A stretch of 64,000 nucleotides of DNA from Cladosporium sp. IMV 00045 (taxonomy: Eukaryota; Ascomycota; Dothideomycetes; Cladosporiales; Cladosporiaceae), in assembly GCA_001931905.2 (NCBI GenBank), contig MSJI02000897.1, positions 1 to 64,000 on the forward strand, read 5' to 3'. Under the pieces are notes generated by a model that had not been told where the DNA came from, ran no database searches, and saw nothing but the letters and a program-made list of their open reading frames with translations. The translations under genes were made by a program, and so were the position numbers. This document shows positions 12,476-23,595 of this stretch, in pieces; positions within the stretch are counted from its first letter, which is position 1, and each line of letters starts with the position of its first letter.

Positions 12476-13531
12476 CTAAGCTTCAATAACAGGCTTCAGC
12501 AACTCCGGCACAACCACCGCGGCATCACCTTGGAAGAACCAATCGCCCTCCTCCCACCCACCAGCAGGAACGTCTTTCTGATCCATATTGATCACAGCAA
12601 CTTTGGCGCCACGCCTCCTGGCAGCATCTACATACCCCGCGGCCGGATAAACCTTCGCGGACGTGCCGATGACCATGATGAGATCGATGCCCTCGTCCTG
12701 CGCGAGGTAGCCGTCCACGGCATCCAAGACGGTGAAAGGCAGGCGCTCACCGAACCACACCACGCCGGGTCGGAGGAGGTTCTTTTCGCATTGCGGACAT
12801 TGGGGGAGGTCTTCACGCTTCAGCTGCGGGAGGGGGACTTTGGCGTCGCTGATGTCTAGACTCTGGCCTTCCTGGTTCGCCGGTGGTTGCTGCTCGCTGG
12901 CTCCCTTCCGTGCCTCGTTGCTCGTGGGATCCACACCCGAAGTCGGGATCTCCAGCGCCGGAGTGACTGGATCAGAGAAGTCAACACGACCATACCCGCA
13001 GCCACGCTTATCGGCGCAGACGAGATCGAACAGTGTGCCATGAAGCAGCTGCAACTGGGCGCGCGGGTGCTCAGCGCGCTGGCTGAGGCCGTCGACGTTC
13101 TGGCTGAGGCACTGGAAGCCGGGCATTTTGCGCGCGAGCTCGGCTAGAGCGTAATGGGCGGGATTGGGTTGTGCTTGCAGGGCCATGTGGCGACGGTAGC
13201 CGTAGAATTGCCAGACGAGGCCTGGGTCGGCGGAGAAGGCTTCGGGGGTGGCGAGGGAGGTTGAGTCGTGCGTTCGCCAGAGGCCGCCGGCGCCGCGGAA
13301 AGTGGGAAGGCCGGAAGAGGCTGAAAGGCCGGCGCCGCAGAGGGCGAGGACGCGTTTGGAGGTGCTGATGGCTTTGTGGAAGGAGGGCAGGTCGCCTCTC
13401 AGGGTGGTGAAGGCTGGTGATGTGGAGGTGGCCATGGTTCTTGATGATGCTAGATTGGGTCGATATGTTTTGTGGATGTTAATGAGGATTTGATAAGGGA
13501 AAGGGTTGAGGTGCCATGGGAAGGCTTTCAT
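12476..13531 (-). CDS. Class III sirtuin, NAD-dependent protein deacylase (SIRT5/CobB type)
   Basis: This is a sirtuin that removes acyl groups from lysine using NAD+. The Rossmann motif is GAGLSASSGLPTFRGAGGLW (about residues 67-86). SQNVDGL and the catalytic LHGTLF follow, then the zinc ligands C-x5-C and CPQC, and GTSAKVYPAAGYV near the C-terminus. FYGYRR at 109-114 supplies the Tyr-x-x-Arg pair (Y110, R113) that in SIRT5/CobB binds acidic acyl chains, so desuccinylase/demalonylase activity is predicted. The zinc module contains an insertion of about 55 residues rich in Glu, Gln and Pro between the two Cys pairs. Translation may start at M1 (13531) or M33 (13435, ATGGCCACCTCC). The first would add a 32-residue basic/hydrophobic leader that could target mitochondria. 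It is a single exon of 351 residues. Confidence 0.9.
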   Translation of the reverse strand: MKAFPWHLNPFPYQILINIHKTYRPNLASSRTMATSTSPAFTTLRGDLPSFHKAISTSKRVLALCGAGLSASSGLPTFRGAGGLWRTHDSTSLATPEAFSADPGLVWQFYGYRRHMALQAQPNPAHYALAELARKMPGFQCLSQNVDGLSQRAEHPRAQLQLLHGTLFDLVCADKRGCGYGRVDFSDPVTPALEIPTSGVDPTSNEARKGASEQQPPANQEGQSLDISDAKVPLPQLKREDLPQCPQCEKNLLRPGVVWFGERLPFTVLDAVDGYLAQDEGIDLIMVIGTSAKVYPAAGYVDAARRRGAKVAVINMDQKDVPAGGWEEGDWFFQGDAAVVVPELLKPVIEA

Positions 13532-13797
13532 ATGTCACTGACTTGACAAGTTTGCTATACCGAACTGCCTGATCTATGCTGTGCTATCGTGACAGTGTTA
13601 GTGACGTGAAGGCTTGTCGTTGTGGAACTAGCAAATGCCAATGGAATCGAAGGCGAGATGCGAGAGGTCTGGGGAAACGAAAGAAGCTTTGCGGAGACGG
13701 AGACAACGGCCGATCTCAAGAGTCAAATGAATAATCAAAGCCAAATGCCTCCTCTTGATCCTGTGTTTCTATCCTTAGATCTCCACAATCCACGACC

Positions 13798-15410
13798 ATG
13801 AGAAGAAGTCTGCTGCGACCATTCCACGCCAACATATGTCGCCCTGCGGCATTTCGCAGCAGACCGACTCCACTCGCCATTCGTCGCACTCTCGTCTCCG
13901 CCGCAGAGTGCCAGTTCGGACAGCCGGTCCATGAAACCCATCCTCACCTGATCGCTCCAGGCGACCTCACGCCTGGCATCTCAGCACTCGAATACCACCA
14001 CAGACGCGCAGCGCTTGCGAGCAAGCTGCCAAAGAACAGCATAGCCATCCTAGCCGCGAATGAATTGAAATATCGATCTGGCGCCGTCTTCTACGAGTAT
14101 CACCAAGAGCCCAATTTCTACTACCTCACAGGTAAGGCTTGATGTCGATGTCGCAAAGAAAGACATATATACGTTTACGGACATCCATGCTAAGCGCATC
14201 CCATAGGCTTCAACGAACCCGACTCAATAGCTGTCATTGGTAGGTGTCAGTTTCTCGCCCGCATTTCACACACGCCCAGCGTAAGCTGACAAAGATCCGC
14301 GGAACAGAAAAGGGAGAGACCGACGTCGAATACACATTCCACCTTTTCGTACGGCCGAAAGACGAGAAAGCAGAAATATGGGACGGCGCGCGCTCAGGCG
14401 TGCAAGCGGCGCAGGACGTCTTCAACGCAGATGAGGCGCAGAGCATAGAAGCGCTGCCCACGATCCTGCCGCAGATAATAAATGGCGCGGCGGAGGTTTT
14501 CACAGACATCGGGACGTACAGCAAGAAAAACCCAGTCGCGAAGTTCATCCAGGGAGACGGCACGGGCGTGGAGGGCATGCAGAAGGCGCTCAGGGAGACT
14601 TCGCGAGTGCGCCAGCTGCGGCCGATCATGAACGAGCTGCGCCTCACCAAATCCGAGGCCGAGCTGGACAACATGCGCCTCGCGGGCGTGGCTTCGGGCC
14701 ACGTCATTTCCGAGGTCATGAAGCGCAGGCATCTGACCGAGAAGCAGCTCTGGGCGGATCTGGCGTACGGCTTTCGCTCGCAAGGCCTAGACGGCGAGGC
14801 GTACGTGCCCGTCGTGGCGGGCGGGCAGAACGGGCTGAGCATCCACTACGTGCGCAACGACATGATGCTGCGGGAGGGGGAGACGGTGCTCGTCGACGCC
14901 GGCGGGGAGTTTGGCGGGTACATCACGGACATCACGCGGTGCTGGCCCGTGGAGAAGACGTTCTCGCCAGCGCAGCGAGAGCTGTACACCATGCTGCTGA
15001 GCGTGCAGAAGAGTGTGATTGCTCTGTGTCGGGAATCGGCGAATTACTCGCTCGATAGACTGCACCGCATCACAGACGGGCTTCTGCGCGACGGGCTGAA
15101 AGACCTGGGCTTCGACGTATCGGGACGTAACATGGAGCAACTCTTCCCGCACCACGTCGGGCACTTCATCGGTTTGGACGTCCACGACGCGCCGGGCTAC
15201 CCTCGCACGGGCAATTTGGTCAAGAACAACTGCATCACCATCGAGCCGGGCGTGTACGTGCCTGACGACGAGCGCTGGCCGGAGAGGTTTAGGGGTTTGG
15301 CGTTGAGGATTGAGGACTCTGTAATTATCGGTGAGGACGCGCCGGAGGTCTTGACGGCCACGGCGGTCAAGGAGATTGATGAGATTGAGGCGTTGAGGGG
15401 GGAGAGTTGA
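13798..15410 (+). CDS. ICP55: Mitochondrial aminopeptidase P / intermediate cleaving peptidase
   Basis: This is an M24B metallopeptidase that removes a single residue from imported mitochondrial precursors after MPP cleavage (Icp55/XPNPEP3 family). Exons are 13798-14131, 14207-14239 and 14308-15410, giving 489 residues, close to yeast Icp55. The first 35 residues are Arg-rich and acid-free (MRRSLLRPFH...), as in a mitochondrial presequence. The AMP_N domain follows with RRAALASKLPKNSIAIL and FYYLTGFNEPDS, the latter rebuilt across intron 1. Metal ligands of the pita-bread fold are all present: VDAGGE, TDITRCW, HHVGHFIGLDVHD, TIEPGVYV and LALRIEDSV. The 33-nt middle exon is unusually small but conserved in sense (GFNEPDSIAVI). 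Confidence 0.92.
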
Positions 15411-15728
15411 GAGGGGGATTTTTGGCGGAGGAAAGATGGGATTGTATGATAGATGTATACTAAACAGGGCTTGTACTATTGTGCAGATTTGGATAGAGAT
15501 TGATGGGATGTAATGGTGAATTTTTTTGCTATTATTGCGACCCTTTAAATGTAGGTAGTAAGGTAACGTTGCCTTGCAACCCATCATTTGCAATCCACAG
15601 TGGACTTGCTAGGTAATGATCGATCAACGAGGCGCTAGAAGCCTTATATAAAATCAAATGGAATTGACCCAATTTCTTCCAGGCATTATAGATCGATTGC
15701 TGAATTGAAAATCTCGGATTTGTAGCTC
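15411..15728. other. Intergenic, convergent 3' ends
   Basis: This is an AT-rich 318-base spacer between the aminopeptidase and ankyrin genes. No feature was recognised. Confidence 0.5.
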
Positions 15729-16403
15729 TCAATGTCCATTGTGACAGCAATTTCTCCCACCGTATTTCTTTAGCATCCTGATCACTGCCTCATTCTCGGC
15801 CGAAAAGCCGTCCTCTGCTGTATCTAATGGCGTTCGCCCTGTACCGTCGCTGATATTTGGATCAGCGCCAGCTTCAAGCAGCATTCCGAGAATTTCTTCG
15901 CTGCCAAATAACGCAGCTACATGCAAACAAGTCGTCCCATGGTTAGTTACCGCACCGGCCCTCGCACCCGCATTAAGCAGCGCCCGCACAACCTCCGTAT
16001 GCCCTAGTGCTGAAGCAGTGTACAAAGCCGACGTGTTGCGATCACTGTTGACGCGTGCCCCGCCTGCAATCAGTGTGTCCACTACTGCCCGATGTCCACA
16101 CTTGGCTGCGATGAGTAGTGCGGTACAGCGCTCGAGATGATCGCCTCCGAGAGTCCTTTCCCACTGCAAGCAATTGACATCTGCGCCTTCCTCGAGCAGT
16201 CGTCTAACCCGGTACGCTTGGCCATCCCAAGCGGCGTCGATGAACTGCTCGTTGAGCTCCGCTTGCGTGAGTTCAGGCTTTTGCTGGTTCTGATAGTAGG
16301 TGTTATCTGTCGCAGTATCAGTTGCCGACATCCCAAGCAGGATTGCAGCAAAGTAGCGGGGGCCCGGATCACTCACAGACATTCCCATTATGCTGCCGCG
16401 CAT
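15729..16403 (-). CDS. Small ankyrin-repeat protein
   Basis: This is a single-exon protein of up to 224 residues made almost entirely of ankyrin repeats. At least four units are visible: QFIDAAWDGQAYRVRRLLEE, TALLIAAKCGHRAVVDTLIA, SALYTASALGHTEVVRALLN and TCLHVAALFGSEEILGMLLE. A final TPLDTAEDG unit follows. Such proteins are usually protein-protein adaptors; partner and location are unknown. There is no signal peptide or membrane segment. The start is uncertain: M1 at 16403, or M25 at 16331 (ATGTCGGCAACTG), which would drop a segment without repeat character. Confidence 0.7.
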   Translation of the reverse strand: MRGSIMGMSVSDPGPRYFAAILLGMSATDTATDNTYYQNQQKPELTQAELNEQFIDAAWDGQAYRVRRLLEEGADVNCLQWERTLGGDHLERCTALLIAAKCGHRAVVDTLIAGGARVNSDRNTSALYTASALGHTEVVRALLNAGARAGAVTNHGTTCLHVAALFGSEEILGMLLEAGADPNISDGTGRTPLDTAEDGFSAENEAVIRMLKKYGGRNCCHNGH

Positions 16404-17945
16404 TGTCCCTGGCTATCTGGCCCGCGTACGCTGACATCTGCTCGCTTGTCTTGGTGAGACTGTCGATTCACTTCGAAGACCGGCCTCCGCTTTGTTTCGA
16501 GCTACATCTGATCGCTGGTGGGATGCGAGATGCTGCGAGAGAGTCAGGCTGGCTGGCCATCATGCCGTTCCGGCTCATGCAGCGTTTTGGTGTCACATGA
16601 TAGCATGCATGCATGCATCCCCTCCATCAGGCTGTTTTAGGGAACTGCTGCATAAGGTACATTATGTCAGAGGCTCGTTCGTCTCGGCGTAAGCGACCGT
16701 GTCGTTTTTCGCAGGGAAGGCAAGTCGGAAGAAAAGAAAAACGTCTTTTAGATCTGAGATCAGACTTCGTAGGAGTGAACCGACCACGACTCGGTTCGAT
16801 CGCCTTGCGTAAGGTAGTGTTCTCCAGTGCGGAGTGTGGCGAGCTAACCCAGAAGCCGAATTAGATCTGGCTGAAAACATTGGCGGATGTATTTTGAGCC
16901 ATCATGACTTGAACCTGAGGTCTGAAGTACACGCCGTCTAGGAACCGTTGATTCATCAAAGATCAGCGATCCGTGCAGGGCTGTTGGATAACGTCTTTTT
17001 TGATGATCCCCGAGGCGTTGATCAGTGGACTCATTTGAGGTGCATGAAATGAGAATGCAGGAGATACGGTAATGGTAATTAGGAATTGAATGGAGAGCAT
17101 TATTATCAATTATCCATTAGTCGTGACATGTCAGTGATTTGATGCGAATGGCCACCCGATTGGGGAGAAGAGAACGAAGACATTTCCTGCATACCCATGT
17201 CAAAAAATGTGGCTTTATCGTGTGATAGTAAAGAATTCGGTGGATACATGATCAGTTATTATGACCGATATATGTCATTTAAAGTTGTGGCGGGCGGCGG
17301 GTGTGAAGAAGTGCCTAGGAGGCAAGCGAGATGAATAGTTGAGGTTCGTTAAGGAAAGAGAATGGCTGGTGGATTCTTATGCCGTCATGGGTGGAGGTTG
17401 TGAGGAGGATGAGATGATGAGAGAGCACTCTGTATATTGACTTGAAGTGATGCTCGTGGGATATATGGAATTATAAAATAATGATAAACTGTATCATAAA
17501 CATGTCAAAATAAATAAGGCTATGGCTTGCATTTGACAGACGGATGGAAGCAGCGGCGGCGTTGTTCGGAAGGGAGATCGATCAAGCGCGCGTTGCTCCA
17601 GCCGCTGGCCTGAGGCTGCTGGCTTGCTTTGCTTTGCAGCAGAAGCGTCTCCAAACACAAACAGCCATCTCCGTCAACAAGCAAGCCAGCCCCCATACCA
17701 CCTCTCACAACACCCGCTCCCTCTCCCTCCATCCAACGCCACACTCTCTCGCCCTCACCTCCAGTCACTCCCTCCACGTGTGCGTGTGACTGAGGTCTAC
17801 CTTCGACACTCGCCTCGACCCTCAGCCCTTCCTGCATCCCGGTCAATGGCATCTGCTGGCAGCTCTTCTTGAAGCGCGTAGCTGTCGCGCGTGCCTGCCT
17901 CTGCCCCGCCAGACAGACAACTCTCGCAACCCAGCAACTTCCCTC
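16404..17945. other. Intergenic region with DBF4 upstream sequence
   Basis: About 1.5 kb of AT-rich sequence without a protein-like frame. A short alternating palindrome, GCATGCATGCATGCAT, lies near 16604-16619. The last 250 bases (17690-17945) are strongly C/T-rich on the + strand, as expected for the promoter/5' leader of the DBF4 gene. Confidence 0.55.
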
Positions 17946-20141
17946 TTGACATACATGGCTGCTGCACACACTCTCAGCCCTCACGACGCCCTTACCATGG
18001 CCGCCAGACGGGCTCCTCTCGCCAACGTGCCCAATGCCGTCAACTCTCCCTTTCGTGGAGGCCCGCAACCCCTCACTGCTGGAAAGCGCACGCGAGCACA
18101 ACTGGGCGAGAATCCATATGGACAGCCACCCGCGAAGAAGCAAATTTTGGAGGGTCACAACGAGGACGGGGAGAATCTAGACCCTCTCAGGAAGACCGGT
18201 GTCACTGTCATCTCTCACGACAAGCTCGACGAGCCCTTCTCCACCAAGCGCACGAGCACCGCTCCGCCCACGGCCTTTGAGAAGAAGCTGGCTTCAGTAC
18301 GCGAGAAGAAACCCGCCACCCAGCCTCACCAACAATTACAACAACAACGCGTGGAAAGATCTCATGCATCCAAAGGTGACAACCTGGAAAATGTTCGCCA
18401 GTGGCAGCGTCACTATCGACGTCAATTCCCCCAATTCGTCTTTTACTTTGATAGTCTCCCGGATGATGTTCGAGCAAAGGCTATCCGTCAAGTCAGGTCT
18501 CTCGGAGCAGTGCGTACCCATGAACCCAATTGTTGACGTGCATCCTTTGCTGACTGTTTGTAGCGTGAGGAGAAATTCTTCTCCAACTCAGTGACGCATG
18601 TGGTGACGACCCGTCAGATCCCATCTGAACTCACAAACACCAGCCCGGATGACGATCAAGCCGCATCCAAGCGTGACAGCACCCAAACAAGGGCTGCCAA
18701 CGCAGCTGCGCTGTCACAAGATCAACGCAAGACCACGAGCTTGCTCGATGCCAGCTTGCAGCGTCGTGTTCAGACCCAAAGTGGGCATGTGCAACACGAT
18801 GGCGACTCGCGTCGTGGGCAGCCACACTCTGCCGACATTCTTGTCAAAGCTCGCGAGCTTGGTATCAAGATCTGGGCTCTCGAGAAGCTGCAGCGTGTTC
18901 TAAACACCATGCTCCAGGCTGAGACAGGCGAGCAAGGTGTCACCCAAGACGCACGCCCCTCCACTGCTTCTCGCGCAACTGTGAAGCCTGCAAAGGCAGA
19001 CTTGGAACAACTTCTTCGCAATGAGAAGATCAACGGACCCGCTGACCGTGACATGACCGTCGCTGCGCAAGACATGTGCACTTTCCGTGGTTGTTACATC
19101 TACGTGCATGACATGGATGAGAGGACCAAGCCTGTCATGGTAAGAGATTACAACAAGCCTGTGACGAAAGAACAAGGCAAATGGCCGCAGTTCAGACTGA
19201 CGGGTCCCGGTCGTTGTCCCTTCATTGAGGACCCTGGCCACACCAAGAAACTAATGGAGCAGGAGCGCAAAGCCGCAGACGATGCCAAAGCCCAACAGGA
19301 GATTGCGGCTACAAGACGTACTAGGGCAACATCGGCCATGCAGGAGGACCCTCGTGCATCTGCGGAGAGCCAGGCTAATCTCAGAAGGTCCCCTCGCAAG
19401 ATCGCTCAGCCAGACGATCGGGCAAAGCCGCTTGACCCTCCAAAGGTCATTCCTGCAAAACGGTCTCACGAGACCTCAACGGAAGAAGTACAGATGCCAC
19501 CTCTCTTCGGCAGTGCCCAGGTTAGCCGCCGTGGCATGCCACGTACTGTCGGTGGCGAGCCTGTTGCATCTGGCCTCCAGCAATCAAACATCACCTCGGC
19601 GATCCGCTCGCAAATCGTTTCGTCGAATATCTCTTCGACTGCACCCGGTTTCAACCGACGCATTCCCGACAGCAAAGAAGTCTCTGCCCTCAAGAGAAAG
19701 GTACTCGAGCGAGGTGCCAGCATCAACTCCGCTCAGAGTGTGCCATCGTCGTACATGAACGACATGCGTGCTGCAATTAATGATGATCAGCAAGGCCCGC
19801 CTCCTCGCGCAGCCAAGCGCAAAGCACAGGAAACACTCGGTATTGTACAGGAAGGTGATGAGCACGGACAAGCAGATACGAGACGACGAAAGGCAGCGCC
19901 GAAGAAGAGGTCGACAGAGAAGGAACCGAAGCCTGGGTACTGCGAGAATTGCCGCGATAAGTTCGATGACTTTGATTCGGTATGTCTTCTTGTCTTGGAC
20001 TTCACAATCACAGTATACTGACAACCTTCCTAGCACATCCAATCACGCAAACACCGCAAGTTCGCATTGACCCAGGAGAACTGGACTGAACTGGACGCCT
20101 TGCTCGTCCAACTCAAGCGCCCGCACAAGGAGCACTTATAA
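17946..20141 (+). CDS. DBF4: Dbf4/NimO, regulatory subunit of the Dbf4-dependent kinase
   Basis: This is the activating subunit of Cdc7 kinase, which phosphorylates MCM to fire replication origins (nimO in Aspergillus). Exons are 17946-18509, 18564-19979 and 20034-20141 (695 residues, all phase 0). A basic, disordered N-region precedes the BRCT-like motif N (about 150-290: HYRRQFPQFVFYFDSL, FFSNSVTHVVTTR, KARELGIKIWALEKLQRVL). Motif M follows (CTFRGCYIYVHDMDERTKPVMVRDY, about 365-390, then GKWPQFRLTGPGRCPF). The C-terminal zinc finger is split by intron 2: CENCRDKFDDFDS joins HIQSRKHRKFA to give the CCHH set. The tail LVQLKRPHKEHL ends the protein. Two further ATGs (17955, 17997) could also serve. 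The region between M and the finger is Ser/Arg/Lys-rich and poorly conserved in type. Confidence 0.92.
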
Positions 20142-21570
20142 TGAGACAAACGTCTTGAAAGAAAGAAAGAAAGAAACCCAGAAAAGAAAAGCAAAGCAAA
20201 GCAAAGCAAAAAACAAACTCCATCACCCATAAAAACACCCCCACACACGCGACTCCAAAACGCGTGGCTAATGCGACCCAAACATCATTCTCCTTTGTAT
20301 CGATCCCCTCAATACTTTCGACGGAATTCCCCCACATGGCTCAGCATTGGCGTTTGTTCTTGTTCTTGTTTGCTCTTCTTGTTTTCCTTCCATCCATTTC
20401 TCGCGGCATCATCTCATGTGGCATGGACTTTTCTATATATTCCACGATGGGCTGGGTGGCTCGGGCATACCCAAAATGTCTCTTAATTCTCGTCATGCCT
20501 TTATTCGATCAACTTCTATCATCACCATGCTGCTTTATACCTTGTTTTGTTTGCTCGTTTTGCGTGCTTGCCTTTCTTCTCTTCTTTCTTGAGGCGAACG
20601 GCCCTCGAACACCTTTCGGTGGTTTAAGGGCGATGTTTTGGCGGTGCATGCGCTCTTTGAGCGAGACGAAATCATCAAAGAGGAGGGTTGGGTCTGCAGA
20701 CTTGTTTGCTTGCTCTCTTTCTATGGGCTTAAGCATGGACTTGGGCTTGGACTTGGGCATGGGGTTCTTCTTCTTCTCCTGTTTTTGAGTCGATGACCAA
20801 GTGCTTTGCCTTTTGATTTGACCTGCGTTGCGGTTTGCATTGTTTGTCGGACTGCACACACACACACTCTCTCAGCCGATCTCATCCCTCTCTCCCTATT
20901 TGGGAATATCTTGTCATCATCATCATTATCATTCACCATCAACATCAACATCAGCGACATCTTCATCTTCATCTTAATCATTAGTCTCATGATAAAAACC
21001 TCATTTTGCCGGCGTACAAGCAGAAACCAAGAGGGCGTGAATATGTCGATTGCGAAAAGCGATTTGTTTGGGAGGGAAGAGAGGATGTGCGAGTAATTCT
21101 TAGTAGGCAGTTTGATCAATGAAATGCAAGATGAAGCTTACCCGACCAATGAATCAACCGAGGGAGACCAGTGAGTTTTGTCTTTGTGTTGTTCGTGCTG
21201 TGTGGACCTGCAGATGAGAGCAAGCAACTGCGGTTTCTTCGACGTCGACGTCGGGCTATGGTGCAGAGGTGAGCTTTGGATAAAAGCCCACATCACCTCC
21301 ACCTCTGCTTCTCTTCGTTCATAACACACATCCTCGAAACACTTGTCTGATACACGGTTCCAGCATACCCGAAGCCTCGTGACAGCTCTATACCGACGGC
21401 GATAGCTGTCGTTCTACATCCCTCGCGAATAATACGTCTCGCCCAGCTCTCAAAATCAGGCACACGCCTCACTTATCCCATACCTGAAGGCCACACATCT
21501 TGAGCCTCCAAGGCAACATCAACCCACATCACAACAGACAAAAAGAAAAAACCCACGCCCCGAGCCCAAC
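20142..21570. other. Intergenic with simple repeats
   Basis: Immediately 3' of DBF4 there are tandem AAAG and AAAGC units (about 20154-20215). Further on lies a CAT/CTT-rich low-complexity run (about 20915-20980). Open frames on both strands between 20264 and 20865 reflect the CTT/AAG composition and are not supported as genes. The last 200 bases are C-rich and serve as the ATG12 upstream region. Confidence 0.5.
20154..20215. repeat. Tandem AAAG / AAAGC microsatellite
   Basis: Four-base GAAA units run into five-base GCAAA units directly downstream of the DBF4 stop codon. It is simple sequence with no further function visible. Confidence 0.7.
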
Positions 21571-22211
21571 ATGGCCTCCCCTTCCCCTTCCTCCTCCCAA
21601 TCCCCCTCCTCCGCCCCACCAGAAACAGACCCCACCGCCCCGGAAGACGACGCCACGCAAGACCTCCCCATGACCCTCGCCGCCTCCGTGCTCCTCGACC
21701 ACCTCCCTCGCGACGCTACACGCGCGCTCGAAACGGCGGGCGAGTTGGGCGTTGCTAAAGGTACGCTTTCAACAACATCTCTTCCCACCCGGGGAGCAAC
21801 CCACCTGCGAAAGCGCCACCCAGCCAGCAACGGAAATGTTCATACTGACAGCAAGACTTAAAAGTGACGATCCGCCTCTCGCCCCTCCCCAACACGCCCG
21901 CCCTGCAGCGCCCCCGCTTCAACTGCCAGAGTTCGCAGCGCTTCGAGGCGATTGTAAGATTTTTGAGGAAGAAGTTGAAACTGCAGGAGCATGAGGGGGT
22001 TTTCTGTTATGTCAATTCGGTTTTTGCCCCGGGGCTTGATGAGGGGGTTGGGAATCTTTGGAGGGTGAGTTTTTGTCGTTCTTTTTGGGGGATTGGTTCT
22101 TGGGGCGGGTCGGACTGGGTTGGAGGGTTGTGCTGACGAGATTTCAAACAGTGTTTCAAGACTGGTGAGGAGCTGGTGGTTAGTTATAGTGTTACGCAGG
22201 CTTTTGGGTGA
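21571..22211 (+). CDS. ATG12: Autophagy ubiquitin-like protein Atg12
   Basis: This is the ubiquitin-like modifier that is conjugated through its C-terminal Gly to Atg5, forming the E3 for Atg8 lipidation at the phagophore. Exons are 21571-21760, 21865-22064 and 22152-22211, giving 149 residues. A Ser/Pro-rich, disordered N-region of about 35 residues is followed by the domain: [31 protein letters not shown], the hallmark [20 protein letters not shown], then [19 protein letters not shown] ending at the obligatory Gly. Three exons with introns of 104 and 87 nt are all needed to obtain the complete fold. Confidence 0.95.
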
Positions 22212-22467
22212 GAGTGTTGTTAATCTTTGGAGGTGAGTGGGCTGGGGGTGGTTTGGATGTGGTGTCTGGCTATGTTGCTCGAGGAGAGGAAGACGACGAG
22301 GTACGTTGAGCTTGGTAATCGCATTGTATATGAAGTGCTAACGTGTTGGTGTATAGTTTAACGAATTACGACGACTAATACGATCGTGAAGATCTCTACA
22401 TTCTTTCATTAACTCCAACCCGAATGGATCCTTCAAGCAAGGCAGCGCAGTCAGGCCAACAACCATT

Positions 22468-23595
22468 CTAAGCCGACGACCTCTTATCCATTTCTTCGAC
22501 AACTCTCTCAAACTCGGCCACATCGTCCTTCGGCATGGGATATGTATGCTCAGGAGCTGGATAACTCCCACCCTTCACTTCACTCTTATACGCCTGGATA
22601 GCTCGCGTCGCCTCGCCCCAGACATCTCCAAACTTCTTCGCAAATTTAGGCAAGAACCTCCCAGGCGGGTAGTAGCCCAGCATATCGACCTGCACCAAGA
22701 CCTGGCCCGAGCAGCCAGCACCGGCGCCAATACCGATGGTAGGAATGCGCAGCTTACTCGTAACCAGCCCCGCAACCTCCGCTGGCACAGCCTCGAGCAC
22801 CACTCCGAACGCACCAGCCTCCTGCACCGCCCTCGCGTCCTGCAACACCTTCACCGCGCCCGCCGTACTCTTCCCCTGCACGCGAAACCCCCCAAGAGCA
22901 TTCTGCCTCTGCGGCGTGAGCCCCACATGCGCCAAAACCGGGATTCCCGCGCCGGTAATCTTCCTAATCTGCGGGACCATCTCCTCACCCCCCTCCAGTT
23001 TAACCGCATGCACCCTCCCCTCCTTCACAAGCCGAATGGCGCTCTGCAGCGCCTGCTCTGGCGAAACCTCATACGAACCCATGGGCAAATCGGCCACGAC
23101 GAACGCCGCTCTCGCCCCGCGCACCACGCTGCGGCAGTGCAGGATCATGTCGTCCAGCACCACTTCCGACGTGTCTTCCATCCCCAGCGCGACCATGGCC
23201 AGCGAGTCCCCGACCAGGATGACGTCCATGCCTGCTTGGTCGGCGGCGTGCGCGGAGGGGAAGTCGTGCGCTGTGAGCATTGCGATGGGCTCGCGGCGGG
23301 CGTGCATGGCGGTGAGGGTGGGGAGGGTTACTTTTTTGCGTGTGCTGGTGGAGGAGGCGCCGAGGGGGGAGTGCGAGGATTGGGGGGTGGGGGTCGTGGA
23401 GAGGTGGGCGGTTGGTTGGGTGGTGGGTTTTTTGTTGGTAGTTTGGAGGATGGGTCGGGTTGGGCATTTTGTTGTGGTGGTGTAGAGTCTTGAGGGCGTG
23501 GTGGTGGCATTGCCAGCAGCAGCCAGCGTTTTGGATGTTGATATTGTTGATGAAGCCGAAGTCCTGTTAAGGGCACGCGACATGTATGCGCTCAT
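22468..23595 (-). CDS. PANB: 3-methyl-2-oxobutanoate hydroxymethyltransferase (ketopantoate hydroxymethyltransferase)
   Basis: This enzyme transfers a hydroxymethyl group from 5,10-methylene-THF to 2-oxoisovalerate, the first committed step to pantothenate and CoA (yeast Ecm31). It is a single exon of 375 residues. The first 85 residues are Ser/Thr-rich with Arg/Lys and almost no acids, consistent with a mitochondrial presequence. The TIM-barrel motifs are clear: MLTAHDFPSAHAADQAG, ILVGDSLAMVALGMEDT (Mg-binding Asp), FVVADLPMGSYE, VKLEGG, VLAHVGLTPQ, the catalytic LEAVPAEVA, and TIGIGAGAGCSGQVLV. The catalytic domain length matches the family. The long Ser/Thr/Pro linker before residue 90 contains short repeated TT/TP runs. 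Confidence 0.95.
   Translation of the reverse strand: MSAYMSRALNRTSASSTISTSKTLAAAGNATTTPSRLYTTTTKCPTRPILQTTNKKPTTQPTAHLSTTPTPQSSHSPLGASSTSTRKKVTLPTLTAMHARREPIAMLTAHDFPSAHAADQAGMDVILVGDSLAMVALGMEDTSEVVLDDMILHCRSVVRGARAAFVVADLPMGSYEVSPEQALQSAIRLVKEGRVHAVKLEGGEEMVPQIRKITGAGIPVLAHVGLTPQRQNALGGFRVQGKSTAGAVKVLQDARAVQEAGAFGVVLEAVPAEVAGLVTSKLRIPTIGIGAGAGCSGQVLVQVDMLGYYPPGRFLPKFAKKFGDVWGEATRAIQAYKSEVKGGSYPAPEHTYPMPKDDVAEFERVVEEMDKRSSA

Noticed and set aside
16604..16619. GCATGCATGCATGCAT palindrome
   Set aside because: A short simple repeat with no associated feature.
20264..20865. Open frames on both strands (hydrophobic on +, Lys-rich on -)
   Set aside because: They mirror each other's CTT/AAG composition; no domain, and splice or conservation evidence is not available. 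The minus frame (20509-20865) is the less unlikely of the two.
10089..23595. Functional link between the Fen2/Liz1-like transporter and the pantothenate enzyme
   Set aside because: They are 11 kb apart with unrelated genes between them, and the transporter substrate is not certain; coincidence is as likely.
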